In this document: positions 49,086-59,813 of the stretch, piece after piece
Numbering within the stretch: position 1 is the stretch's first letter
Layout: the number at the start of each line of letters is the position of its first letter
Assembly: GCA_012728815.1 (NCBI GenBank)
Contig: JAAYEI010000050.1
Location: forward strand, 1 to 64,000
Length of the DNA stretch: 64,000 nt
Source of the DNA: Clostridiales bacterium
Lineage (GTDB): Bacteria > Bacillota > Clostridia > Christensenellales > Aristaeellaceae
Direction of reading: 5' to 3'
Position numbers and translations under genes: made by a program
Notes under the pieces: generated by a model
Databases searched by the model: none
What the model was told of the DNA's origin: nothing
What the model saw: only the letters and a program-made list of their open reading frames with translations

Positions 49086-50384
49086 ATGAGCATGACAGCC
49101 AGAAAACATTTGACAGCCATGATTGCCAGCCTGCTGGCCCTGGTGCTGGCGCTGGGCATGGGCATCAGCGCCACGGCGGGTACCGGCACCCTGAGCCCGG
49201 ATGAGGTGAGCGCCATTGTGGACACCACCACCAACCAGGCCGAGGTGACCAGCCCCTATATCGAGGTCTCCAAAAAGGCGATGGAGAGCGTGGTGGGCGT
49301 CAACAACTACCAGGTGCGCCAGAGGCGCCAGTTTGGCTACAACTATGGTTTCCCCTTTGAACAACGCCCGGACATGCCCGAGCAGGAGATGCGGCGGGGC
49401 ACCGGTTCCGGCACCGTGATTTCCCCCTATGGCCATGTGCTGACCAACTACCACGTGATTGACGGCGCCAGCCGCGTCACGGTCAACGTGGGTGAGCGGG
49501 AACTGCAGGCCAGCATTGTGGGCTCAGACTCGGTGCTGGACATCGCCGTGCTGCTGGTGCCGGGGCTGGACCTGCCCGCCGTGCCCCTGGGTGACAGCGA
49601 CGCCGTTCAGGTGGGCGAGTATGCCATTGTCATCGGCAACCCGCTGGGCACCCAGTTTGAGCGCAGCGTCACGGTGGGCATCGTGTCCGCGGTGTCGCGC
49701 ATCATGACCAGCACCGGCCTGGACCGCTACGGCCTGCGCACCGAGAGCGAAAACCAGATGATTCAGGTGGACGCCGCCATTTCCTCCGGCAATTCCGGCG
49801 GGGGCATGTTCAATGTGCTGGGCCAGCTGCAGGGCATCCCCACGCTTAAGCTGCTGGATGGCAGAAGCAGCATCTTCTCCACGGACATGACCTCGGTGGA
49901 CAACATCGGCATGTGTGTGCCCATCAACGTGGCCAAGCCGCTCATCCGCTCCGTGCTGGAGAGCTATGACGCGCAGGAAGCCGAGGCCGAGGCGGCCCAG
50001 GTGCGCGAACAGGAATCCGGCAAGCCCCGCCCCAGGATGGGCGTGCGCATCGGCACGGTGGGTGCCTACCTGCCCGCTGACCAGGGCATTGTGCCCCAGG
50101 GCGCCTTCATCGCCGATGTGGAAGCCAACAGCCCCGCGGAAGCGGCCGGCCTGCATCTGGGTGACATCATCGTGGAGGCGGACGGCGAGATCATCACCTC
50201 CCAGACCCAGCTGATCAACAGGATCCAGCTCATGGCTGAGGGGGACACCATCCAGCTGAAGGTGTACCGCGTCAGCGGCCTGCTGGACGCGCTGGAGGAC
50301 AGCAGCAAGCTGCGCGGCCTCGGCACGGGCGAGTACCTGGACATCGCGGTGCAGCTGCGCGTATTGGACGAAACCGAAATGTAA
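49086..50384 (+). CDS. htrA: HtrA-like serine protease with PDZ domain
   Basis: 432 residues. Signal peptide (SLLALVLALGMGISATAG), trypsin-like domain with His123 (LTNYHVID), Asp152 (SVLDIAVL) and Ser237 (SSGNSGGG), then one C-terminal PDZ domain (PQGAFIADVEANSPAEAAGLHLGDIIVEADG). It degrades misfolded exported proteins. An insertion after the serine (TLKLLDGRSSIFSTDMTS) is longer than usual. ATG 49086 follows AGGAAAGG. It is divergent from the secreted protein gene, which may be a substrate or partner. Confidence 0.93.
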   Translation: MSMTARKHLTAMIASLLALVLALGMGISATAGTGTLSPDEVSAIVDTTTNQAEVTSPYIEVSKKAMESVVGVNNYQVRQRRQFGYNYGFPFEQRPDMPEQEMRRGTGSGTVISPYGHVLTNYHVIDGASRVTVNVGERELQASIVGSDSVLDIAVLLVPGLDLPAVPLGDSDAVQVGEYAIVIGNPLGTQFERSVTVGIVSAVSRIMTSTGLDRYGLRTESENQMIQVDAAISSGNSGGGMFNVLGQLQGIPTLKLLDGRSSIFSTDMTSVDNIGMCVPINVAKPLIRSVLESYDAQEAEAEAAQVREQESGKPRPRMGVRIGTVGAYLPADQGIVPQGAFIADVEANSPAEAAGLHLGDIIVEADGEIITSQTQLINRIQLMAEGDTIQLKVYRVSGLLDALEDSSKLRGLGTGEYLDIAVQLRVLDETEM

Positions 50385-50415
50385 CAACCTGTCTGCCCCT
50401 GGGTGGCTGGCGCCT

Positions 50416-50449
50416 GGCGCCGGGTATATTTGGCCCGGCGCCCTTTGTT
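50416..50449 (+). terminator. Terminator of htrA
   Basis: GGCGCCGGG pairs with CCCGGCGCC around a 9-base loop, then CTTTGTTG. Confidence 0.7.
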
Positions 50450-50506
50450 GCTGCCCAGGCACAAGCGATGTGGGCTGGCGGCCTTGCGGCGGCAAAATTT
50501 TCTTGA

Positions 50507-52558
<2,052 letters not shown>

Positions 52559-52583
52559 GATCCAGGCCGAAGGAAACCAAGGC

Positions 52584-52613
52584 GGAGGGCGAAAGCCCTC
52601 CCCTTTTTCTTTT
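52584..52613 (+). terminator. Terminator of groES-groEL
   Basis: GGAGGGC-GAAA-GCCCTCC with a stable tetraloop, followed by CCTTTTTCTTTT. Confidence 0.93.
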
Positions 52614-52835
52614 CATCGGTTGTTTCCTGGGATCCAGCCTTGATCAACAGCGGCAAATCCGGCCAGCGCCCTCACCCGCCTGGCGCTTTCCTGCGGCCGC
52701 AGCCCACGGCCTGTCCCGGTTGAGGCAAAGGCACATATTTCCATGTGGTTTCTGGTGTGTCCCAGGCCGGTTCGTCTGAATATTTCTTTGGCTATCCAAA
52801 ACGGGCATAAATATGGATCAAATTTTACAAAAGCC

Positions 52836-52864
52836 TTGATTCTTGTGGTTGTATACCGTATAAT
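52836..52864 (+). promoter_or_regulatory. Promoter of the small membrane-anchored protein gene
   Basis: -35 TTGATT (52836-52841), 17-base spacer, consensus -10 TATAAT (52859-52864). The preceding 200 bases hold nothing else that I recognise. Confidence 0.78.
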
Positions 52865-52898
52865 CCACCATATATTGTGGAGAGGGGTGGCTGCGCGC

Positions 52899-53378
52899 AT
52901 GAATCCTTTGGCTGTGTTCGGCCTGGTTTTGTGTTGCCTGACCGCGGTCTGCCTGTACGGCTGGTGCCTGCTGGACAGGCGGCGGGAGGACTGGCAGCTG
53001 CAGCGCTTGCGGGAGAGCGCGCTGTACCGCCAGCTCAAAGCCCAGGTGCAGGCCATCAGCCACCATGACATTGACGAGGTGCGCATTGAGTGCAGCGGCA
53101 TCCTGATCACCAGCGTCAGCCCCGCGCATACCCTGATGAGCTTCAGTTTCAAACAGAACGGCAACAGCCTGCGCAATGACACCTTCACCTGGATGTACGC
53201 GCAGCTGTTGGCGATGGACTTCCCGCTGCTGGCCCACCGCCCGGCCTACAAGCTGGAGCGCTACAAGGTGTACCGCCTCAACGGCAAGCCGGAGCGCGCT
53301 TATGCCTACATCATGCGCCGGGGCTACAAGGATTACCTGCTGGCTGAGCGCGCCCCGGCCCAGCTGCGCATCTACTGA
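52899..53378 (+). CDS. Small protein with N-terminal membrane anchor, unknown function
   Basis: 159 residues. One hydrophobic segment (MNPLAVFGLVLCCLTAVCLYGWCLL), a basic stretch (DRRREDWQLQRLRES) and a soluble domain rich in aromatic residues with a basic end (YKVYRLNGKPERAYAYIMRRGYKDYLLAERAPAQLRIY). No family is recognised. ATG 52899 follows GAGAGGGGTGG. It has its own strong promoter and terminator, so it is a real single-gene unit. Confidence 0.7.
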   Translation: MNPLAVFGLVLCCLTAVCLYGWCLLDRRREDWQLQRLRESALYRQLKAQVQAISHHDIDEVRIECSGILITSVSPAHTLMSFSFKQNGNSLRNDTFTWMYAQLLAMDFPLLAHRPAYKLERYKVYRLNGKPERAYAYIMRRGYKDYLLAERAPAQLRIY

Positions 53379-53410
53379 GCGCGGCTGGCTGGAAACAGCC
53401 AAACATTTCA

Positions 53411-53433
53411 CCCCCGCTGGCGGCGGGGGTTTT
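53411..53433 (+). terminator. Terminator of the small membrane-anchored protein gene
   Basis: CCCCCGC/GCGGGGG stem with a 5-base loop, followed by TTTTG. Confidence 0.8.
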
Positions 53434-53460
53434 GCGTTACAAGGTTGATACAGCTTGGCA

Positions 53461-54171
53461 TCACAGGCCAGGCAGCCTGGTTTCCAGCTTGGCCTGGGCG
53501 TACTGGCGCAGCAGCTCCAGAGGCAGGCTGTCGGGCAGCTCGCCCGCCTTGTCTATACCCCGGACAAGCACCTGGCGCAACCAGGACAGCTGAGAATCGC
53601 TCAGCCACGAATGGCGGGGCACGTCCTTGCCGCAGGACAGGCAGCACAGGCCATCCTCCTGCGCCAGCAGATAGGCGCCTTCCTCCCCAAGCGCGCGGCC
53701 ACAGCGCGCGCAGTGGTTGAGCCGCGGTTTATAACCGGTGAGGGTGACAAAGTGCAGCAGGAAGGCGGTGGTGACCGCCTGGATGGGCAGGTCTTCAAAG
53801 GCCAGCCGGCGAAGCGACCGCGCCAGCAGGATGAAGAGGTGGCCAGCCTGCTCCTCAGGCTGGATGACCCGCAGGCAGGCGGTGGCCATCAAGGCGGCAT
53901 GCGTGAGGCGCTCATAGTCCAGCCGCAGGGGGTAGAAAGCCTCCACCACGCCGCAGGACTGCACCATTTCCTTGCTCTTGCCGGTGAACAGCACATACTC
54001 CCCCAGGGTGAACAGCTCGGAGGCCGCCATCAGCGGGCTTTTGGGCTTGCGGCAGCCTCGGCACAGCGCGTCCACCCTGCCCAGCTGCGGGCTGAAGAGG
54101 GTGAGGATGCGGTCGTTTTCCCGGTAATCGCTGCGCTGCAGGACCAGGGCCTGGGTGGTGCGGTAGGGCAA
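53461..54171 (-). CDS. recO: DNA repair protein RecO
   Basis: 236 residues. The N-terminal OB fold reads ALVLQRSDYRENDRILTLFSPQLGRVDALCRGCRKPKS. The C-terminal zinc site has CARCGRAL and CLSCGK. It loads RecA onto SSB-coated DNA in the RecFOR pathway. TTG start at 54171 with AAAGG upstream. It is last gene of the minus-strand run that begins at the degV gene near 60692, although hairpins separate parts of that run. Confidence 0.92.
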   Translation of the reverse strand: MPYRTTQALVLQRSDYRENDRILTLFSPQLGRVDALCRGCRKPKSPLMAASELFTLGEYVLFTGKSKEMVQSCGVVEAFYPLRLDYERLTHAALMATACLRVIQPEEQAGHLFILLARSLRRLAFEDLPIQAVTTAFLLHFVTLTGYKPRLNHCARCGRALGEEGAYLLAQEDGLCCLSCGKDVPRHSWLSDSQLSWLRQVLVRGIDKAGELPDSLPLELLRQYAQAKLETRLPGL

Positions 54172-54242
54172 GGCGTTTCCTTTCAGGCTTCATTTTTATT
54201 GCAATATCAGCATAGCCTGCCATGGCCAGGCCTGTCAACGCG

Positions 54243-54268
54243 ACAAACCCGGCGGCTGCCGGGTTTGT
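54243..54268. terminator. Long hairpin between degV and recO
   Basis: ACAAACCCGGC-GGCT-GCCGGGTTTGT, a perfect 11-bp stem, 20 bases after the degV stop on the minus strand. No U-tract follows, though the stem itself ends in TTTGT. Confidence 0.6.
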
Positions 54269-54288
54269 GATGTTGGTCTGCCCTTTGC

Positions 54289-55161
54289 TCAGCGGCCGTC
54301 CCCCATGAAGAAGATGGCCACGGTGCCGGGCCCGGCGTGCGCGCCGATGATGGTGCCCAGGGTGAAAAACTCAATCCCGGCGACCGAGGGCATGCCCTCC
54401 CGCACCAGGCCAGCCAGGTACTGGGCATCCTCCAGGCAATCGCCGTGGCTGATGAACACCATCTGCCCGGTCTTGGGGTTGGACAGCTGGATGACCTTGT
54501 CCGCCAGCGCCTTGAGCGCGCGCTTTCGCCCGGTGGTCTTGTCCCTGGCAACCAGCTTGCCTTCCTCGCTGACGTGCAGGATGGGCTTGATGCGCATGAC
54601 GCTGCCCAGCAGGGCGGAGGTGCGGCTGACCCGGCCGCCACGGAAGAGGAAGTTGAGGTCATCCACCGTGAACCAGGAATTGATGCGCTGACGGTTGTCC
54701 AGCAGCCACTGCTCGGTCTCCTCCAGGGTTTTGCCTTCCTCACGCTGGCGGATGGCGTAGTAGACCAGCAGCGCCTCGCCGCCGGAGGCCAGCAGCGAAT
54801 CCACCACGGCAATCTGCGCCTGCGGGTGCTTTTCCAGCACCAATTCACGGGCCGCCAGCGCCGACTGGACGGTGCCCGACAGGCCGCCGGACAGGCCGAC
54901 GTACAAAATTTGCTCGCCCTGGGCGGCCAGCTCCTCAAAGCAGGTGGTGGCGGCATCCACAGTGACCTGGGCGGTGGTGGCCACTTTCTGGGCGCGCAGG
55001 TCTGTATAGAACTGCTGCAGGCTGGCCTCATCCTCCACGTGGTACTGCTTTTCTACGTTGTCCATGCGGTAGGGCATGGGCAGCACGCGCAGTTTCTGGA
55101 AACGCTTGTAAAACTCCAGGGAAATGTCGGAACCAACGTCTGTCACAATCCAAAAAGACAT
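54289..55161 (-). CDS. DegV family fatty-acid-binding protein
   Basis: 290 residues. WIVTDVGSDISLEF replaces the usual TDSxxDLP start. GLSGGLSGTVQSA, VVDSLLASGGEAL and GGRVSRTSALLG are the ligand-pocket segments, and the end GTIIGAHAGPGTVAIFF is the standard C-terminal motif. It should present fatty acids to the FakA kinase. ATG 55161 has GGAGG upstream. It is more similar in layout to the degV at 59814-60692 than to the operon-encoded copy at 15038. Confidence 0.92.
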   Translation of the reverse strand: MSFWIVTDVGSDISLEFYKRFQKLRVLPMPYRMDNVEKQYHVEDEASLQQFYTDLRAQKVATTAQVTVDAATTCFEELAAQGEQILYVGLSGGLSGTVQSALAARELVLEKHPQAQIAVVDSLLASGGEALLVYYAIRQREEGKTLEETEQWLLDNRQRINSWFTVDDLNFLFRGGRVSRTSALLGSVMRIKPILHVSEEGKLVARDKTTGRKRALKALADKVIQLSNPKTGQMVFISHGDCLEDAQYLAGLVREGMPSVAGIEFFTLGTIIGAHAGPGTVAIFFMGDGR

Positions 55162-55268
55162 GAGGGCTTCCTCCAGTTCACAGATTTGCAAGCCCGAAGG
55201 CTTTTGATTGATTCTACCCGCATCGGCAGGCTTTGGTCAACAAAGCCTGGGAGCTGTGCCCCACCGGC

Positions 55269-58094
55269 CTATTTCTCAAACAGCCTGAGCACATCGGCCT
55301 GGCTGAGCCTGGTGGGCATGGCCTCCCCCGGGGTGATGAGGCGGTCAAAGAGCCGGCGCTTGCGCCGGCCCATGTCCACCACCGCCTCTTCAATGGAGGC
55401 GCGGTTGATGAGGTGGATGATGCTGACCGCCTTCTCCTGCCCCAGGCGGTGGGCGCGGTCATTGGCCTGGTCCTCGGCTGTGGGGTTCCACCAGGGGTCG
55501 TAGTGGATGACGGTGTCCGCCCCCGTAAGGTTCAAGCCGGTGCCACCCGCGCGCAGGGAGATCAGGAGGATGGGCTCCTGGCCCTGGTTGAAGCGCTCGG
55601 CCAGGGTGATGCGCTCCTGGGCGGGGGTGTCCCCATCCAGGTACAGGCTGGGGATGCCGGCCTGGTCCAGCCGCTGGCGGATGATCTTGAGCATGGAGGT
55701 GAACTGGGAGAACAGCAGCACCCGCCGGCCGTTCTTGAGCGCCTCGGGCAGCAGGTCCATCAGCAGCTCCAGCTTGGCCGATTCACCGGCGTACTCCGGC
55801 ATGGCCAGCTGCGGGTGGCAGCAGATCTGCCGCAGCAGGGTGATGGCGGACAAAACCTCGATCCGGCTGCCATCCAGCCCCTTTTGCGCCAGCAGCTCGT
55901 TGACCCAGTTGCGGGATTTGTACAGCGCCGCCTGGTAGACCCGGCGCTGCTCCGCCCCCATCTCGCAAAACATGGTGGTGCTGAGCTTGTCCGGCAGCTC
56001 TGTCATGACATCGGCCTTGAGCCGGCGCATCAGGAAGGGCCGTATGCGCAGGCGCAGCTCCTCCGCGTGGCGGCCGTCCTCATACCGGCGGATGAACTCC
56101 CGGGCGGAGAAGAGGTAGCCTGGCAGCACAAAGTCAAACAGGGACCACAGCTCCGTCACGTTGTTTTCCATGGGCGTCCCGGTCAGCGCCAGGCGGGTAT
56201 GCGCGTTGATGCGCTTGGCCGTCCTGGCCGTCTGGCTGGTGAGGTTTTTGATGTTCTGCGCCTCGTCCAGCACCGCGAAGCGGAAGCGCGTGCCCTCATA
56301 CAGGGCGATGTCCTGGCGCAACAGCGGGTAGCTGGTGATGATGACATCCACCTCCGGGTTTTCCAGCGCCTCCAACAGCGCCTTCTCCCGCACCGCCTTG
56401 CTGCCATTCACCACCACAGCCCGCAGGCCGGGGGCAAAATGCTCAATCTCCGCAAGCCAGTTGTACACCAGGGTGGTGGGCGACACGATCAGGCTGGGCA
56501 GGCGCGCCGGCTCGCTGCCCGCGAAATAGGCGATGGCGGCAATCATCTGCGCGGTCTTGCCCAGGCCCATTTCATCCGCCAGGATGCCGCCCAGGCCCAG
56601 CATGTGCAGCGCGCTGATCCAGCGGAAGCCCCGCAGCTGGTAGTCAAACAGCCCCGCCACCGGGCTTTCCAGGCCCTCCGGGTCCAGGGCCAGCGCCCTC
56701 TGGCTGCCCTCGTCAAAGGTGATGGGCAGCTTGTCCTTGTCAATGAGCGCCGCCAGGTAATGCGCGCGCATGGCCGGCAGGTCGCGCCCGTCGCGCTCGG
56801 GCGCCAGGCTTTCCAGGTAGGCGTCCGCCAGCGCCTGCCACTCCCTGGCGTCATCCAGGGTGACAAAGGCGCCATTCTTGTAGCGGAAATACTTTTTGCG
56901 CTGGCTGAGCGCCTGCAGCAGGGGCAGCATTTCCTCGCTCAGCTGGCCCTGGTCGGCCAGCTCCAGGCTGATGCGGCCGGCGCGCAGGCGCATGTGCGCG
57001 CTGAGGCTGGGCGCCCGCGGGGTGAGCTGGCGGAAGGCCTGGCTTAAATACACCTCCCCCAGGCGGTGCAGCCCGGACACGCCCTTCATGAGGAAGTCAA
57101 AGATCAGGTCGGGATCTTGCAGGTCGGCCCGGCCGGTGCGCGCGCGGAAACCATAGCCTGCCAGCAGGTCCATCACCTGGCGCTCCCGCGCGGCGTCGCG
57201 CAGCAGGTAGGCGGGCAGGTTGTGCTGGTGGGTGAAGGGGTCGGCCTGCAGCTCGCCATAGGCGAAGACCACCCGGGCGGCGATGCCGCTGCCCTCCTGG
57301 TCCAGGTAGATCTTGGCCTTGAGGGGGTATTGCAGCAGGCGCTCCTGCAGCTCCTCCTCCATCACCACCACCTGACTGCGCTGCAGCCAGGGCAGCAGGT
57401 CCGAAAAGACGCGCGGGGTCTGGGCGCGGGTGAAGCGGAAGCTGAACTCCTCCCCCACCTGGGCCCTGGGCAGCACCCGCAAGAGCGAAGCCTCCATGCG
57501 GCTGAGGCGGCAGAGCCTGCCGTCAATCAGGGCGTGGCCGCCCCCGCCCACCGGCATCACCTGGGCCTGCCAGGCGCCGCTGAGCACCACGCCGCGGATG
57601 TCATAGCCCAGGTTGAACAGCAGGGGCAGCGACGCCTCCGCGATGCCCTGCTGCTGCCCCTCCCCCGCCTCCGTCACCAGCACAAAGCGCATCTGTTCCA
57701 GCAGGCGCAGCAGCAGGTCCAAAAGGGCAGGGGGCAGTGGCAGGTCGCGGCGGCCGCGGCCGGTGATCGCCGCCTGGGCCTGGGCCAGCGCCTGCACATG
57801 GGCTGTAAGCTGCGCGCACAAGGCCTGGGACGCCTCATCCAGGCGCATCCAGGCGGGCGAATAGGTGAAGTTCTTGCCCACCTGGTAGGGCTGGCCGGAG
57901 GCCAGCGCCTCCAGAAAGGCGGGGATGTCCCGGATGTAGCTGGGGCGCGTCTCCCCGGCCTTGAGGCTGAGGGTGGGCTGCTGGCCCAAGCGCAGCACGG
58001 GCAGCAGCACAATGGCACCACCCTCGGGCAGCGCGCCCTGGGCAGCGTCAAGCAGTGCCTGGCAGCCGTCCTGCGGCCGCATCTGCTCATCCAA
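55269..58094 (-). CDS. SNF2-family DEAD/DEAH helicase-like ATPase
   Basis: 941 residues. The N-terminal half (to about 480) is the SNF2-associated domain. The ATPase core carries Walker A DEMGLGKTAQM, Walker B LDEAQNIKN, motif III LTGTPMEN, motif IV LLFSQFTSML, motif V SLRAGGTGLNLTGAD and motif VI DRAHRLGQ. It is a DNA translocase likely to remodel protein-DNA complexes. Compared with the common bacterial form of about 1,050-1,100 residues, the N-terminal SWIM zinc finger is missing. The TTG start follows GAGAGGAGGCG. Confidence 0.92.
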   Translation of the reverse strand: MDEQMRPQDGCQALLDAAQGALPEGGAIVLLPVLRLGQQPTLSLKAGETRPSYIRDIPAFLEALASGQPYQVGKNFTYSPAWMRLDEASQALCAQLTAHVQALAQAQAAITGRGRRDLPLPPALLDLLLRLLEQMRFVLVTEAGEGQQQGIAEASLPLLFNLGYDIRGVVLSGAWQAQVMPVGGGGHALIDGRLCRLSRMEASLLRVLPRAQVGEEFSFRFTRAQTPRVFSDLLPWLQRSQVVVMEEELQERLLQYPLKAKIYLDQEGSGIAARVVFAYGELQADPFTHQHNLPAYLLRDAARERQVMDLLAGYGFRARTGRADLQDPDLIFDFLMKGVSGLHRLGEVYLSQAFRQLTPRAPSLSAHMRLRAGRISLELADQGQLSEEMLPLLQALSQRKKYFRYKNGAFVTLDDAREWQALADAYLESLAPERDGRDLPAMRAHYLAALIDKDKLPITFDEGSQRALALDPEGLESPVAGLFDYQLRGFRWISALHMLGLGGILADEMGLGKTAQMIAAIAYFAGSEPARLPSLIVSPTTLVYNWLAEIEHFAPGLRAVVVNGSKAVREKALLEALENPEVDVIITSYPLLRQDIALYEGTRFRFAVLDEAQNIKNLTSQTARTAKRINAHTRLALTGTPMENNVTELWSLFDFVLPGYLFSAREFIRRYEDGRHAEELRLRIRPFLMRRLKADVMTELPDKLSTTMFCEMGAEQRRVYQAALYKSRNWVNELLAQKGLDGSRIEVLSAITLLRQICCHPQLAMPEYAGESAKLELLMDLLPEALKNGRRVLLFSQFTSMLKIIRQRLDQAGIPSLYLDGDTPAQERITLAERFNQGQEPILLISLRAGGTGLNLTGADTVIHYDPWWNPTAEDQANDRAHRLGQEKAVSIIHLINRASIEEAVVDMGRRKRRLFDRLITPGEAMPTRLSQADVLRLFEK

Positions 58095-58124
58095 GCGCCA
58101 CGCCTCCTCTCCTGCTTTGGAACA

Positions 58125-58925
58125 TCAAGTAAAAACCCACAGGCTGAAGGCCATGGCCGCCATGCCCAGCACCAGGCCATACATGCTCAGGTGGTGCTCG
58201 CCATACAGCTGGGCGCTGGGCAGCAGCTCATCCAGTGAAATGAAAATCATGATCCCGGCCACGCCGCCAAACAGCAGCCCCTGCAGCTGCTGGCTCATGA
58301 AGGGCAGCAAGATCAGGTAGGCGGTGACCGCGCCCAGGGGCTCAGCCAGGCCGGAAAGCAGCGCGTAGCGCATGGCAATTTTGCGGCTGCCGGTCGCGTG
58401 GTAGATGGGCATGGACACCGCGATGCCCTCCGGGATGTTGTGGATGGCGATGGCCGCGATGATGGGGATGGCCAACCGCAGGGACTGGGTGGCGGACACG
58501 AAGGCCGCCATGCCCTCGGGGAAGTTGTGGATGGCCAGGGCCAGCGCGGTCATCAGCCCCGTGCGCTTGAGGCGGCGCTTGTCCTGGTCGGGCCGGACAG
58601 GGCAGGCCATTTCATGGGGGTTGTCCTCGCAGGGCACTAGCTTGTCGATGATGGCGATGAGCAGGATGCCGGCAAAAAAGGCCAGCATGGCATACAGCAG
58701 GCCGTTCTTGCTGCCATGGGTCATTGCCAGCATGTTCCGGGCCTCGGGCAGCAGCTCCATCAGGGAGACGTAGATCATCACCCCGGCGGACAGGCCCAGG
58801 CTGAGGGAGAGCACGCGCCGGTCAATTGACTTGGAGAAAAAGACCACCGCCCCACCTATGCCGGTGGACAGGCCAGCCAGCGTCGTGAGCAAAAATGCTT
58901 CCAGCAGGTTTTCAAGGCTGTGCAT
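58125..58925 (-). CDS. ZIP family metal transporter (ZupT-like)
   Basis: 266 residues, eight hydrophobic segments. The metal site is formed by HNFPEGMAAF in segment IV and HNIPEGIAVS in segment V. A charged loop (CEDNPHEMACPVRPDQDKRR) replaces the His-rich loop of many ZIP proteins. It imports zinc or another divalent cation. It lies 13 bases after the kinase gene and 30 before the SNF2 gene, and is probably co-transcribed. Confidence 0.92.
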   Translation of the reverse strand: MHSLENLLEAFLLTTLAGLSTGIGGAVVFFSKSIDRRVLSLSLGLSAGVMIYVSLMELLPEARNMLAMTHGSKNGLLYAMLAFFAGILLIAIIDKLVPCEDNPHEMACPVRPDQDKRRLKRTGLMTALALAIHNFPEGMAAFVSATQSLRLAIPIIAAIAIHNIPEGIAVSMPIYHATGSRKIAMRYALLSGLAEPLGAVTAYLILLPFMSQQLQGLLFGGVAGIMIFISLDELLPSAQLYGEHHLSMYGLVLGMAAMAFSLWVFT

Positions 58926-58937
58926 GGCGGCCTCCGC

Positions 58938-59810
58938 TCATGGTTGGTCAGGAAGGCGCGACAGGCGGGCAAAATCGCGCGCGAGGGCGGGCAGGGCGCG
59001 CTCATAGGCCAGGCCAAAACGCGTCGGTGTATCATAGCGCTGGGTGTGGCGCAGCGAGGCGTCCAGCATGTCACAGGCAGTCTCGCAGGCCTGGCCCAGG
59101 TCCAGGCCCAGGCTGAGCCCCGCAATGACCGTGGAGGCCAGCAGGTCCCCCGTGCCCGGGTAAGAGGCGGGGTAACGGCGGCGGAAGGTGGCATGTGATG
59201 GCTGCCCCTGGCTGGCCGCCAGCACGCCGATGCGGTCGCTGCCCTGGGTGACACCGGTCAGCACCACCTGGGCGGCGCCCAGGCTGAGCAGCTGCCCGGC
59301 GTCTGGGGGCGCTGGCTCCTGCCCTTCCACCAGCGGCTGCCCCAGCAGCAGCGCGGCCTCGGTGCGGTTGGGGAAGATGGTGTGGGCCCGGGCGCACAGG
59401 CGCCGGAAGCCGGTCACCAGCTCCTCCTTGCAGTAGGCATAGCGGCGCCCCATGTCCCCCATGACCGGGTCCACATACAGCCGGGCACCGGGCGCCAGCA
59501 AATCGGGTAGGGCGTCCTCCAGCATGTCCAGCTGGCTGTGGTGGGCTACATAACCGATGTAGACCGCGTCAAAACGCAGGCCCAAGCGTTTCCAGTGGGC
59601 CAGGCTGCCGGCCATGTCCTGGCTCAGGTCGCTGCGGTGTACCTGGCCAAAGCCCCCTGTGTGGGTGCTGAGGTAGGCGGTGGGCAGAAAAGCCACGCTG
59701 CTGCCGGACAGCGCCAAAACCGGCACAACAACCAGCGCGGAGCAACGCCCCACGCTGGACAGGTCCATGGCCACCAGGATGCTGTGCTGGTGTTGTGTGC
59801 TTGAAGTCAC
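58938..59810 (-). CDS. Pyridoxal/pyridoxamine kinase family protein
   Basis: 290 residues of the ribokinase-like fold. MDLSSVGRCSALVVVPVLALSG matches the family's DLS.FGRCSL start, then DPVMGDMG and the anion hole/base PGTGDLLAS. It phosphorylates vitamin B6 vitamers. The GTG start lies 3 bases after the degV stop. Its ribosome-binding site is weak, so translation may depend on the upstream gene. Confidence 0.85.
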   Translation of the reverse strand: MTSSTQHQHSILVAMDLSSVGRCSALVVVPVLALSGSSVAFLPTAYLSTHTGGFGQVHRSDLSQDMAGSLAHWKRLGLRFDAVYIGYVAHHSQLDMLEDALPDLLAPGARLYVDPVMGDMGRRYAYCKEELVTGFRRLCARAHTIFPNRTEAALLLGQPLVEGQEPAPPDAGQLLSLGAAQVVLTGVTQGSDRIGVLAASQGQPSHATFRRRYPASYPGTGDLLASTVIAGLSLGLDLGQACETACDMLDASLRHTQRYDTPTRFGLAYERALPALARDFARLSRLPDQP

Positions 59811-59813
59811 CTG

